A stretch of 64,000 nucleotides of DNA. It comes from Xylophilus sp. GW821-FHT01B05. GTDB taxonomy: Bacteria > Pseudomonadota > Gammaproteobacteria > Burkholderiales > Burkholderiaceae_C. The notes beneath the pieces are model-generated. The model did not search any database and had not been told where the DNA came from. It saw only the letters and a list, made by a program, of their open reading frames with translations. Positions 25,209 to 33,005 of this stretch are shown piece by piece. The stretch spans positions 3,162,001 through 3,226,000 of the forward strand of contig CP152408.1 of assembly GCA_038961845.1 (NCBI GenBank), read 5' to 3'. A program made the position numbers and the translations under genes. Position 1 is the first letter of the stretch. Every line of letters starts with the position of its first letter.

Positions 25209-27125
25209 CTAGCTTGAGAGCAGCGCCCGCGCCGCCACCGCATCGCGCACCTGCTGCAGCGCCGCCGGGTCTTCCAGCGTGGTCAGGTCGCCCGTGTCGC
25301 GGCCCTCGCACACGGCCTGGATGGCGCGGCGCAGCAGCTTGCCGCTGCGGGTCTTGGGCAGCAGGCTGACGAAGACCACGCGCGCCGGCCGGCCGAGCGC
25401 GCCCAACTGCGCATCGACGCGCGCCATGACATCGGCCTCCAGCCGCTGCGCAATGCTGGCATTGGTACACGCCGCGGCGTCGCGCGGCACGACGATGGCC
25501 ACGGCCACCTGCCCTTTCACCGCATCAGCCACGCCAACCACCGCGACTTCGGCCACGCCGACGTGGCCGGAGACGATTTCTTCGATCTCGCGCGTGCCCA
25601 GCCGGTGGCCAGCCACGTTGATCACGTCGTCGGTGCGGCCCAGGATGTAGAAGTAGCCGTCCTCGTCGCGCACGCCCCAGTCGAAGGTGCTGTAGCGCAT
25701 GGGGCCGGGCAGGCTCTGCCAGTAGGTCTTGACGAAGCGCGCATCGTCGCGCCACACCGTCTGCATGCAGCCCGGCGGCAGCGGCCCTTCGATGGCGAGC
25801 ACGCCTTTTTGCTGCGCGCCGGTCAGCTCCTCGCCGGTGCTTTCATCAATCAGCTTCACGTCGTAGCCATACATGGCAAAGCCGGGGCTGCCCAGGCGCG
25901 CGGGCGTTTTCTGCACGCCGTTGGCAATGGTCAGGATCGGCCAGCCGGATTCGGTCTGCCAGTAGTTGTCGACCACCGGCACGTTCAGCGCCTCGCCAAT
26001 CCAGCGCGCGGTGGGCTCGTCCAGCGGCTCGCCGGCCAGCCACAGGCCCTGCAGGCTGGAGAGATCGTAGCGCGACAGCCAGGCCGGGTCTTGCTTGCGC
26101 AGCACGCGTATGGCCGTGGGCGCAGAGAACATGTGCGTGACGCGGTACTGCTGCACCAGCCGCCACCACACGCCCGGGTCGGGCCGTATCGGCAGGCCTT
26201 CGTAGAGGATGGTGGCCATGCCGTTGATCAGCGGCGCATAGACGATGTAGCTGTGCCCCACCACCCAGCCGATGTCGCTGGTGCAGAAATAGGTCTGGCC
26301 CGGCTGCGCGCCAAAGATGTGGCGCATGCTGGCCGCCAGCGCCACCGCGTAGCCGCCGGTGTCGCGCTGCACGCCCTTGGGCTTGCCGGTAGTGCCGCTG
26401 GTGTAGAGCGTGTAGCTTGGGTGCGTGGCGTCGACCCAGGCGCAGGGCACCTGGGCATCAAAGACCAGCTCTCGCATGTCGCGCCAGAGGTGGTCGCGGC
26501 CGGTGACGATCTGCATGGGCGCCAGCCCGCGGTCGGCCAGCAGCACATGCGCCGGCTGGTGGCGTGCCAGGCGCAATGCCTCGTCCAGCAAAGGCTTGTA
26601 GGCAATCACCCGGCCGCCGCGCGAGCCGGCGTCGGCGCTGACCACCACCTTGGGCTCGGCGTCATCGATGCGGGTGGCCAACGAAGCCGCCGCAAAGCCG
26701 CCAAACACCACCGAGTGCACGGCCCCAATGCGCGCGCAGGCCAGCATGGCAAACACTGCCTCGGCAATCATGGGCATGTAGACCAGCACCCGGTCGCCCT
26801 GCTGCACGCCCAGCGCCTGCAGGGCGGCGGCCATGCGCTGGACCTCGGCGTGCAGCTCGGCAAAGCTGTAGGTTTTCTCGGTGCCGGTTTCGGTCGATAC
26901 CGCGATCAGCGCGGGCTGCCCGGCCCGCTCCGGCAGGTGGCGGTCCAGCGCGTTGTGGCACAGGTTGGTGGTGCCGCCGGCAAACCAGCGCGCGAAGGGC
27001 GGGTTGCGGTAGTCGCAGATCTCGCCGGGCGGCGCCTGCCAGTCGATCAGGCGGGCCTGCTCGGCCCAGAAGGCATCGCGCCGCTCCAGCGAACGGCGAT
27101 GGAACTGGCGGTAGTCATCGGTCAT
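25209..27125 (-). CDS. prpE: propionate--CoA ligase
   Basis: 638 residues, ANL-superfamily acyl-CoA synthetase that activates propionate (and acetate) through an acyl-AMP. The N-terminal ACS linker 'YRQFHRRSLERRDAFWAEQARLIDW' is typical of PrpE. The P-loop 'YTLYTSGTTGKPKG' and motif 'DNYWQTESGWPI' select short acyl chains. The C-terminal 'TRSGKLLRRAI' carries the catalytic, acetylatable Lys. No prpBCD methylcitrate genes are adjacent. Transcribed ahead of the NIPSNAP gene with a 64-bp gap. Confidence 0.93.
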   Translation of the reverse strand: MTDDYRQFHRRSLERRDAFWAEQARLIDWQAPPGEICDYRNPPFARWFAGGTTNLCHNALDRHLPERAGQPALIAVSTETGTEKTYSFAELHAEVQRMAAALQALGVQQGDRVLVYMPMIAEAVFAMLACARIGAVHSVVFGGFAAASLATRIDDAEPKVVVSADAGSRGGRVIAYKPLLDEALRLARHQPAHVLLADRGLAPMQIVTGRDHLWRDMRELVFDAQVPCAWVDATHPSYTLYTSGTTGKPKGVQRDTGGYAVALAASMRHIFGAQPGQTYFCTSDIGWVVGHSYIVYAPLINGMATILYEGLPIRPDPGVWWRLVQQYRVTHMFSAPTAIRVLRKQDPAWLSRYDLSSLQGLWLAGEPLDEPTARWIGEALNVPVVDNYWQTESGWPILTIANGVQKTPARLGSPGFAMYGYDVKLIDESTGEELTGAQQKGVLAIEGPLPPGCMQTVWRDDARFVKTYWQSLPGPMRYSTFDWGVRDEDGYFYILGRTDDVINVAGHRLGTREIEEIVSGHVGVAEVAVVGVADAVKGQVAVAIVVPRDAAACTNASIAQRLEADVMARVDAQLGALGRPARVVFVSLLPKTRSGKLLRRAIQAVCEGRDTGDLTTLEDPAALQQVRDAVAARALLSS

Positions 27126-27239
27126 GCTGTCTCCTGGATGCCTCGGGCGGGCCGGGGCTTTTTCTAATGAATGTCCAGGAGCATTATGGGAAGCGGTCTT
27201 GCGCTGTGCTGACTACCGCCCGCGACCAGGATCAGGCGG

Positions 27240-27842
27240 CTACTTCAGCAGCGCCTGCACCGCCTTGAAGTCCGGGTGCTCGGCCGTGCGCAGCCACTCG
27301 AACAGCACCATCTCGGTGGTCAGCAGCTCGGCGCCGGCGCCGGCCAGGCGGTCAAACGCAGCGTCGCGGTTGCGGTCGGTACGCGAGCCGCAGGCATCGG
27401 TCACCACCCAGACCTCGAACTCGTCTTCCAGCAGGTCCAGCGCGGTCTGCAACAGGCAGACATGGGCCTCGCAGCCGGCGATGACGATGGCACCGCGCTC
27501 GTCCGCGGGCTGCTGCGGCTTCTGCAGATGGCGCGGCAGGCTCCGGGCATTGCCGCCCTGCGGCTTGGCCGCCGGCCGCAGCCATTCGCCCAGGCCCTCT
27601 TCCGCGGCGCTGAACTGCATCTTGGCCAGCGTCCGGTGGTACAGCGCGCGCAAGCTTGCGTCGCTGGCGCCTAAGCCCGACGGGTTCTGCTCGGTCCCCC
27701 ACACTGGCACGTCGAGCAGCTGCGCCGCCTTGGCCAGGCGCAGCGCATTGGCCAGTACGGCCGGGCCATCGTGGATGGCGGGCATCAGGCGTTCCTGGTA
27801 GTCCACCAGTACCAGTTGGGATTCAGAGGCGTCGAGCAACAT
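27240..27842 (-). CDS. isochorismatase-like cysteine hydrolase
   Basis: 200 residues. The cysteine hydrolase triad is readable as D14 ('VLVDYQERLMPA'), K74 ('LAKMQFSA') and C124 ('IAGCEAHVC'). The subfamily is YcaC-like; the substrate is an amide or carbamate of unknown nature. A hydrophilic stretch of about 25 residues (90-115, rich in Pro, Gln and Arg) is inserted just before the nucleophile strand and is not typical. Lies 114 bp upstream of prpE in the same direction. Confidence 0.85.
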   Translation of the reverse strand: MLLDASESQLVLVDYQERLMPAIHDGPAVLANALRLAKAAQLLDVPVWGTEQNPSGLGASDASLRALYHRTLAKMQFSAAEEGLGEWLRPAAKPQGGNARSLPRHLQKPQQPADERGAIVIAGCEAHVCLLQTALDLLEDEFEVWVVTDACGSRTDRNRDAAFDRLAGAGAELLTTEMVLFEWLRTAEHPDFKAVQALLK

Positions 27843-27908
27843 CGGGATTCAGGTCTTTCGTCGGCAGGCGGCACGGGCCCGCAAGGGGTCGATTACACCG
27901 CACCCTGC

Positions 27909-29048
27909 TCAACGCGGCGCCGGCTCCAACCGCAGCAACCGCCCACGTGGGTTGTCGGTCAGCACGTAGAGCCAGCCATCCGGCCCCTGCCGCACGTCGC
28001 GGATGCGCTCCTCCAGGCCCTCCAGCAGCTTGTGTTCGGACGCTACCTTGCCATCGCGCAGCACGATGCGGTCGAGGTAGCGAAACTTGAGCGAGCCCAC
28101 AAACAGATTGCCGCGCCAGTCCGCGCCATAGCGGTCGCTGGTGAGAAAGGCCATGCCCGAGGGTGCAATCGACGGCACCCAGTAGTGCAGCGGCTGCTCC
28201 ATGCCCGCCTTGGCCGTGATGCCCTCGCCAATCCGCCCGCCGCCGTAGTTCTCGCCATAGGTGATGACCGGCCAGCCGTAGTTGCGGCCGGGCTGGGGCA
28301 GGTTGATCTCATCGCCGCCCTGCGGGCCGTGCTCATGCATCCACAAGCGGCCATCCGGCCCCAGCGTGGCGCCCTGGCTATTGCGGTGGCCGTAGCTCCA
28401 GATCTCGGGCAGCGCGCCGGCCCGGCCGACAAAGGGGTTGTCTGGCGGCGCCGCGCCGTCCTTGGTGATGCGCACCACCTTGCCCAGGTGGTTGTCGAGC
28501 TTTTGTGCATCGTCCTTGCGCGAGTAGCGCTCGCCCAGCGTCAGCCACAGCGTGCCGTCGCGGCCTTCGACAATGCGGCAGCCAAAGTGCAGCTGGCTCT
28601 CCACCAACGGCTGTTGGCGAAAGATCACCTTCACCTCTTCCAGCCGCGCGTTGTCGGCAGACAGCCTGGCCCGTGCCAGCGCCGTGCGGTTGCCGCCCTG
28701 GCCGGCCTCCGAGAAGCAGAGGAACAGCGTGCGGTTGCCGGCAAAGCCGCTGTCCAGTACCACATCCAGCAAACCGCCCTGCCCGCGCGCATCCACTGCG
28801 GGCACACCTTCGACCGGCGGGCGGACCTGGCCCTGGGCCGTGACCACGCGCAGGCGGCCCGGCCGCTCGGTCACCAGAAAATTGCCATCGGGCAAAAAGG
28901 CCAGCGCCCAGGGCGAGGCCAGCCCTTCGGCCACCGTCACCGGGCGCACCAGATCTACGGCCCCAGCCCCGGCGGCGCCCAGCAGCAACAAGGCCTGCGC
29001 AGCAGAACGCAGAACAGAAAGAAAACGCGTGGTAAAGGTCTGCGTCAT
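27909..29048 (-). CDS. PQQ-dependent sugar (aldose) dehydrogenase, YliI/Asd-like
   Basis: 379 residues, six-bladed beta-propeller of the soluble glucose dehydrogenase family. A signal peptide ends after 'GAAGAGA', so it is periplasmic. 'LASPWALAFLPDGNFLVTERPGRLR' opens the propeller; 'EHGPQGGDEINLPQPGRNYGWPVITYG' holds the PQQ and calcium ligands. It oxidises aldoses with electrons passed to the respiratory chain. Start at 29048, because a long upstream extension would run antisense into the divergent peptidase gene. Confidence 0.9.
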   Translation of the reverse strand: MTQTFTTRFLSVLRSAAQALLLLGAAGAGAVDLVRPVTVAEGLASPWALAFLPDGNFLVTERPGRLRVVTAQGQVRPPVEGVPAVDARGQGGLLDVVLDSGFAGNRTLFLCFSEAGQGGNRTALARARLSADNARLEEVKVIFRQQPLVESQLHFGCRIVEGRDGTLWLTLGERYSRKDDAQKLDNHLGKVVRITKDGAAPPDNPFVGRAGALPEIWSYGHRNSQGATLGPDGRLWMHEHGPQGGDEINLPQPGRNYGWPVITYGENYGGGRIGEGITAKAGMEQPLHYWVPSIAPSGMAFLTSDRYGADWRGNLFVGSLKFRYLDRIVLRDGKVASEHKLLEGLEERIRDVRQGPDGWLYVLTDNPRGRLLRLEPAPR

Positions 29049-29160
29049 GTCGGCGGGCCAGATGCCTAAAGAAGAAAAATGCACTTTCACAGCAAAATCA
29101 AAGACTTGCACATGTAACCCCACTTGACGCAGGGCGAATCGACCGGTAGTCTCCGCCTCC

Positions 29161-29709
29161 ATGCCCAAAGTGCTCTGCGTTCTTTTGCTTGCTTTTGTTA
29201 CCGCTGCAAACGCAACGCCGACCGTCTCTCCTCGCGACGACATGGACAAGCTCCTGATCGACAAGGGCTTGATCACCCAGCTGCAAGCCGCGCAGCACCA
29301 GGTGACTGACCGGGCCTCTGACCTGGTCGTGCATGCCATGGGCTTTCTGGGCGTTCCCTACCGCCGTGGCGGCAATACCGCAGACACCGGTTTTGATTGC
29401 AGCGGCTTTGTCCGCGCCATCTACGAGCAAACCGTAGGCAAGCTGCTGCCGCGCCGCGCCAACGAGCAGGCCGCCGCCACCGAGAAGATCGACAAATCCG
29501 ACCTGCAACCCGGCGACCTGGTGTTCTTCAACACCATGCGCCGTGCTTTCAGCCATGTGGGCCTCTACATCGGCGACGGCAAATTCATTCACGCCCCCAA
29601 GCCCGGCGCCAAGGTGCGTGTGGAAGACATGGGCGTGGGCTACTGGAGCCGCCGCTTCGACGGCGCCCGGCGCGTGCTGCAAGACCCGGACGCTCCTGAC
29701 GTCCACTAA
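29161..29709 (+). CDS. NlpC/P60 (C40) family endopeptidase
   Basis: 182 residues. A signal peptide (residues 1-18) leads to a periplasmic NlpC/P60 domain with catalytic C80 ('FDCSGFVRAIY'), H132 ('SHVGLYIGDG') and H144 ('FIHAPKPG'). Such enzymes cut D-Glu/mDAP bonds in peptidoglycan stem peptides. Followed after 15 bp by a strong intrinsic terminator, so it is a single-gene unit. Confidence 0.93.
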   Translation: MPKVLCVLLLAFVTAANATPTVSPRDDMDKLLIDKGLITQLQAAQHQVTDRASDLVVHAMGFLGVPYRRGGNTADTGFDCSGFVRAIYEQTVGKLLPRRANEQAAATEKIDKSDLQPGDLVFFNTMRRAFSHVGLYIGDGKFIHAPKPGAKVRVEDMGVGYWSRRFDGARRVLQDPDAPDVH

Positions 29710-29724
29710 ACAGCACCAACTTCC

Positions 29725-29756
29725 AGCAAAAGCCCCGCTCAAGCGGGGCTTTTGCT
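29725..29756 (+). terminator. rho-independent terminator after the NlpC/P60 gene
   Basis: Perfect 14-bp stem AGCAAAAGCCCCGC / GCGGGGCTTTTGCT (29725-29738 / 29743-29756) with a TCAA loop. The T-rich right arm supplies the U tract; the A-rich left arm makes it usable from both directions. Confidence 0.9.
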
Positions 29757-29799
29757 TTGGGCCCCGGACGACACTCCAACCATGCTTTTTCTGCAAATT

Positions 29800-29826
29800 T
29801 GATATCAAATCAATTGATTGATATCA
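29800..29826 (+). promoter_or_regulatory. tandem palindromic operator before the FitAB pair
   Basis: Two identical 8-bp palindromes TGATATCA (29800-29807 and 29819-29826) flank a third palindrome ATCAATTGAT (29809-29818). The arrangement, 28 bp upstream of the antitoxin start, fits cooperative binding by a ribbon-helix-helix antitoxin or FitAB complex for autoregulation. Confidence 0.65.
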
Positions 29827-29854
29827 TTCCCCTGTCCACTCAAGGAGTTTTGCC

Positions 29855-30088
29855 ATGTCGTCCGTCACCATCCGCAACCTGCCCGACGCTACGCACCGGG
29901 CACTCAAGCTGCGCGCCGCGCAACAGGGGCGCAGCACAGAGGCGGAAATCCGCTTCATCCTCGAAAACGCCGTTGCCCCGAAGCTAGCCTTGGGCTCCGC
30001 CCTGGCAGCCATTGGCCGCAGCGTGGGCGGCGTGGACCTGGCATTCCCTCGCGACCAACGCCTGGTCGAATCTGCCAGCTTTGATTGA
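29855..30088 (+). CDS. fitA: FitA-like ribbon-helix-helix antitoxin
   Basis: 77 residues. The N-terminal half is an Arc/MetJ-type RHH ('SSVTIRNLPDATHRALKLRA', then 'GRSTEAEIRFILENAV'). The tail, with 'PRDQRLVESASFD', would wrap the toxin. It represses its own operon with the toxin, matching the palindromes just upstream. Stop is 3 bp before the toxin start. Confidence 0.9.
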   Translation: MSSVTIRNLPDATHRALKLRAAQQGRSTEAEIRFILENAVAPKLALGSALAAIGRSVGGVDLAFPRDQRLVESASFD

Positions 30089-30091
30089 CAC

Positions 30092-30514
30092 ATGATCATT
30101 CTGGACACCAACGTCGTCTCGGAGCCGCTCAAGCCAGCGCCCCACGCCGCCGTGCTGCGCTGGCTCGACGCGCAAGCGCCTGAGACGCTCTACCTCACCA
30201 CCATCAACCAAGCCGAGCTGCTGGCAGGCATCGCCGCCATGCCCCAGGGCCGGCGCCGCGAAGCGCTCGCGCAAGCACTGTCCAACCAGGTACTGGCTTT
30301 GTTCGAAGGCCGCATCCTGCCCTTCGACGCCAAGGCTGCCGCCACGTTTGCCACCACCTTCGCCGGTGCCCAGGGCCAGGGCAACCCCATCGGGTTTGCC
30401 GACTGCGCCATTGCGGCGATTGCACGGGCGCATGGTTTTGCGGTGGCGACGCGCAATGTGCGGGACTTCAAGGGGACGGATGTTGACGTCATTGATCCGT
30501 GGGCTTTTGTCTGA
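30092..30514 (+). CDS. fitB: FitB/VapC-like PIN-domain toxin
   Basis: 140 residues, PIN ribonuclease. Acidic metal-binding residues D5 ('ILDTNVVSE'), E42 ('INQAELLAGI') and D104 ('GFADCAIAAIA') are all present, and 'VATRNVRDF...DVIDPW' is the FitB-type C-terminus. Expected to cleave RNA when freed from FitA. All catalytic acids are intact, so the module looks functional. Confidence 0.92.
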   Translation: MIILDTNVVSEPLKPAPHAAVLRWLDAQAPETLYLTTINQAELLAGIAAMPQGRRREALAQALSNQVLALFEGRILPFDAKAAATFATTFAGAQGQGNPIGFADCAIAAIARAHGFAVATRNVRDFKGTDVDVIDPWAFV

Positions 30515-30527
30515 TGTGTCTGACGTG

Positions 30528-31466
30528 TCAGCCCGCCGCCCGGTAAACCAGCACCTTCAACGCCCGCTCCTCCGCCACATCCGCAAACGCCGCCGGATTC
30601 GCCACGCGCTCCACAAAGGTCAGCTCCGGCGCCAGCTCCTGCATCTGGTCCTGTAGAAAATCCACGCCCAGCTCCGGCGCATTCAGGCACAGCAGCGCAT
30701 GCCCGCCCGGCACCAGCAGATCCGGCAGCCGGCGCATCAGCCGCGCGTAGTCCTTGGTGGCGACGAAGCTGCCCTTCTGGTAGCTGGGCGGGTCCACGAT
30801 CACCACGCGATAGGGCCCGCCACGGGTGATCTTGCCCCAGGACTTGAAGATGTCATGGGCCAAAAAGCTGGCGCCGGCGGTGAGGCCGTTGAGCTGGTGG
30901 TTCTGCTGACCGACGGTGATGGCGCCCTGGCTCATGTCCATGTTGAGCACCTGCTTTGCACCGGCCTGCAGCGCCACCACCGAGAAGGCGCAGGTGTAGG
31001 CAAACAGGTTCAGCACCTTGAGGCCGCGCGGCTCCTGCAGCTTGCTTGCCGCCACGTGCTCGCGCACCCAGCGGCGGCCCTCGGCCATGTCGAGGAACAG
31101 ACCGTGGTTCTGCCCCTTCAGCACATGCACCCGAAAGCGCGCGCCCTGCTCCGTCACCACATGCGGGTCGGGCACGCTGCCGGCCATCAGGCGGGTGTCG
31201 GGGTGGCGCTCGTGCCGGCACTGGAAGACCCAATTCAGCGGCTGGCCCGGGGCCAGTTGCTGCCAGCGCTCGGCCAAGGCGGCGCCGATAACGGCCAGCT
31301 CATCCTCGTTGGCCGGCTGAAAGCTGGTCAGCACCAGCACGGGCGGAAACGCATCCAGCACTCAGTGCTCGCAGCCGGGGTGCATGCCGCCCCGGCCGTG
31401 GAAGATACGGCAGGCATCGGTGGGCAGGGGCATGGTCGCGATGGCATGTAGCAGGGCTTGCATCAT
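30528..31466 (-). pseudogene. class I SAM-dependent (rRNA) methyltransferase interrupted by an in-frame TGA
   Basis: The frame runs from ATG ATG (31466/31463) for 34 codons ending 'FHGRGGMHPGCEH', meets TGA at 31362-31364, and continues with 'VLDAFPPVLVLTSFQPANED' for 277 residues. Both parts read as one protein of the RlmI/K-like family: the SAM site 'VLNLFAYTCAFSVVALQAGA' and catalytic motif 'VIVDPPSYQKGSF' are intact. Homologues have no break at this point, and a TGG (Trp) to TGA change explains it. A GTG directly after the stop could allow re-initiation, giving a 277-residue product. Either a nonsense mutant, a recoded codon, or a sequencing error. Confidence 0.75.
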
Positions 31467-31470
31467 TCTT

Positions 31471-31530
31471 CTGGTGTTTTTGATCTCTAGCGCTTATCCA
31501 TCAAGCGCTAGCAGCTATGTTTTTTCAGGG
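31471..31530 (-). repeat. AT-rich interspersed repeat, variant copy R5
   Basis: Read on the minus strand: AAAAAACATAGCTGCTAGCG, then CTTGATGGATAAG and CGCTAGAGATCAAAAA. The perfect stem CTAGCGCTT/AAGCGCTAG and the flanking GCTA/T-rich arms match the second common subtype of this repeat. It forms the leader of the methyltransferase gene. Confidence 0.65.
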
Positions 31531-31536
31531 CGCGCT

Positions 31537-31696
31537 AGTGTCGCGGCAAGTGTGAGGTGACGGGAGTGCGCGCAGCCATCGGTGTGCAGCGCAAGGCGTA
31601 GGCCGCCGCCCAGGCTGAAGCCTGGGCAAGGACTGCAACGCAGCGATGCGCGGCGAGGGCAAGTGCACGCCGGCAGATCATGCTTGACGCGGCACT
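31537..31696. repeat. MITE-like element with imperfect 18-bp terminal inverted repeats
   Basis: The ends AGTGTCGCGGCAAGTGTG (31537-31554) and CATGCTTGACGCGGCACT (31679-31696) are inverted repeats matching at 14 of 18 positions. Inside is a perfect hairpin CCCAGGC/GCCTGGG (31609-31615 / 31620-31626). The right end contains the stop codon of the LacI-type regulator gene. No protein with support is encoded. It fills most of the gap between the methyltransferase and the regulator. Confidence 0.5.
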
Positions 31697-32753
31697 AAGG
31701 TAGGTTTTCGCGGAAGATGACCTGGCTGCGGGTGGTTTCCACCCCACTGGTGGGTTCACGGCCGTCGCGCAGGTTGGCAAAGATGCGCACGCAGTTCATC
31801 ACCGCACCCTGGGGATTCTGGGTGATGACCGCGTCCATCGTGCCGTCGATGAGCAAGGCACGGGTGTCGGGTGTGAGGCCGTGGCCAATGAACACGATCT
31901 TGCGGCTCGGTCCGGCTTCTTTCAGCGCGCGCCCTATGCCTTCGGCGCCGCCACCGATGTTGTAGATGCCCGCTAGGTCGTCGTGCTGCTCCAGCAGTGC
32001 GCGGGCCTGGCGATAGTTGCGCTCGGCGTCGTCCTGCCCCTCGCGCACGCCCACCACCTGCACCGACGGAAACTGCTCTTCGAACAGATGCAGAAAACCC
32101 GCTTCGCGCTCCTCGTGGGCGCGGTAGCGCAGTGAGCCCACGATCATCGCCACACGGGCCCGCCCGCTGTGCGCCTGCGGGCCCATGAAGCGGGCGATCA
32201 GGTAGGCGGCGGTGCGGCCCGCGGCCCGGTTGTCCAGCCCCACATAGGCCACCCGGCGCGAGTTGGACAGGTCAGAGATCAGGGTCACGGTGGGCACCCC
32301 CTGCTCGGCCAGCTGGGCCACGGCCTCACGCACCACGGGATGCTCCAGCGCCATGAAGGCGATGCCATCGCAGCGCTTGCCGTAGTGCAGCAGCGCACGT
32401 GCCAGGGCGTCGGGGTTGAAGCTTTCGATGTAGGCCGCCTGGCAGCGCACGTTGAACGGGGCCCAGTGGTCCTGGGCATACCCGATCACGTCGCCCAGCA
32501 TCTGCAGGAAGCGGTTGCTGCCCTCCGGGATCAGCACCATCAAACGCAGCGGCTGAGGCTGCCGTACGGCATTCAGCTCGGCCTGCGGCAGGTAGCCCAG
32601 GCTGGCCGCGGCCTGCAGCACCCGCTGCACGGTGGCGCTGCGCACGCCAGCGCGTTGGTTCAACACCCGGTCGACCGTGGCCGTGGAGACACCGGACAAC
32701 TGCGCGATGTCAGGAATGCGGGGGCTGCGCGGGCTGCGGGGAGCTTGGGTCAT
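31695..32753 (-). CDS. LacI family transcriptional regulator
   Basis: 352 residues. N-terminal LacI helix-turn-helix and hinge: 'IPDIAQLSGVSTATVDRVLNQRAGVRSATVQRVLQAAASLGYLP' (about 12-56). The rest is a ribose-binding-protein-like effector domain ('VGLDNRAAGRTAAYLIARFMG', 'GIYNIGGGAEGIGRALKE', 'VIFIGHGLTPDTRALL'). It diverges from the ABC/RuBisCO-like operon and almost certainly controls it, probably as a repressor released by a sugar acid. ATG at 32753 used; a TTG at 32768 is possible. The stop lies in a MITE-like terminal repeat. Confidence 0.9.
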   Translation of the reverse strand: MTQAPRSPRSPRIPDIAQLSGVSTATVDRVLNQRAGVRSATVQRVLQAAASLGYLPQAELNAVRQPQPLRLMVLIPEGSNRFLQMLGDVIGYAQDHWAPFNVRCQAAYIESFNPDALARALLHYGKRCDGIAFMALEHPVVREAVAQLAEQGVPTVTLISDLSNSRRVAYVGLDNRAAGRTAAYLIARFMGPQAHSGRARVAMIVGSLRYRAHEEREAGFLHLFEEQFPSVQVVGVREGQDDAERNYRQARALLEQHDDLAGIYNIGGGAEGIGRALKEAGPSRKIVFIGHGLTPDTRALLIDGTMDAVITQNPQGAVMNCVRIFANLRDGREPTSGVETTRSQVIFRENLP

Positions 32754-32771
32754 GGATGAGTCAATCAAAAA

Positions 32772-32848
32772 CCATCAAATTATGGCTTGGTATTTGATGG
32801 GTTATAGGGATACTATCACTCTGAAATAGATGCAATAAAGCATCAAAT
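32772..32848 (+). promoter_or_regulatory. promoter and LacI-type operator candidates for the sugar-acid operon
   Basis: A perfect 9-bp inverted repeat CCATCAAAT (32772-32780) / ATTTGATGG (32792-32800) overlaps a promoter-like pair TTGGTA (32787-32792) and TACTAT (32811-32816) with 18-bp spacing. A third half-site GCATCAAAT at 32840-32848 sits in a second short palindrome GATGC/GCATC. The arrangement fits repression by the divergent LacI-type protein with two operators. Confidence 0.5.
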
Positions 32849-32909
32849 TAAATCAATACAAACCCTAGGTCGTGACGGCTGCAGCAGTCGATCACACAGG
32901 AGACAAGAC

Positions 32910-32987
32910 ATGCCCGAAGCTCCCGCTCAACCCTGGCTCTGCGTGCAGGCCACGCTGATGGTTTTTTGCCTCGTCAGCGCGCGCTGA
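32910..32987 (+). CDS. 25-residue upstream peptide (possible leader)
   Basis: A strong Shine-Dalgarno (CACAGGAGACAAGAC) stands exactly before this ATG, not before the permease. The peptide is MPEAPAQPWL followed by a hydrophobic CVQATLMVFCLVSAR and TGA, 18 bp before the permease start. It may be a small membrane peptide, a translational leader, or the relic of a longer gene. I do not recognise it. The ribosome binding site is the main support that it is translated. Confidence 0.4.
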   Translation: MPEAPAQPWLCVQATLMVFCLVSAR

Positions 32988-33005
32988 AGCGTTCGCGTCG
33001 CCCCC

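Noticed and set aside
31535..31780. 81-codon minus-strand frame next to the LacI-type regulator
   Set aside because: It reads across the MITE-like repeat and antisense to nothing conserved, with a Cys/Ala-rich random composition; explained by the repeat.
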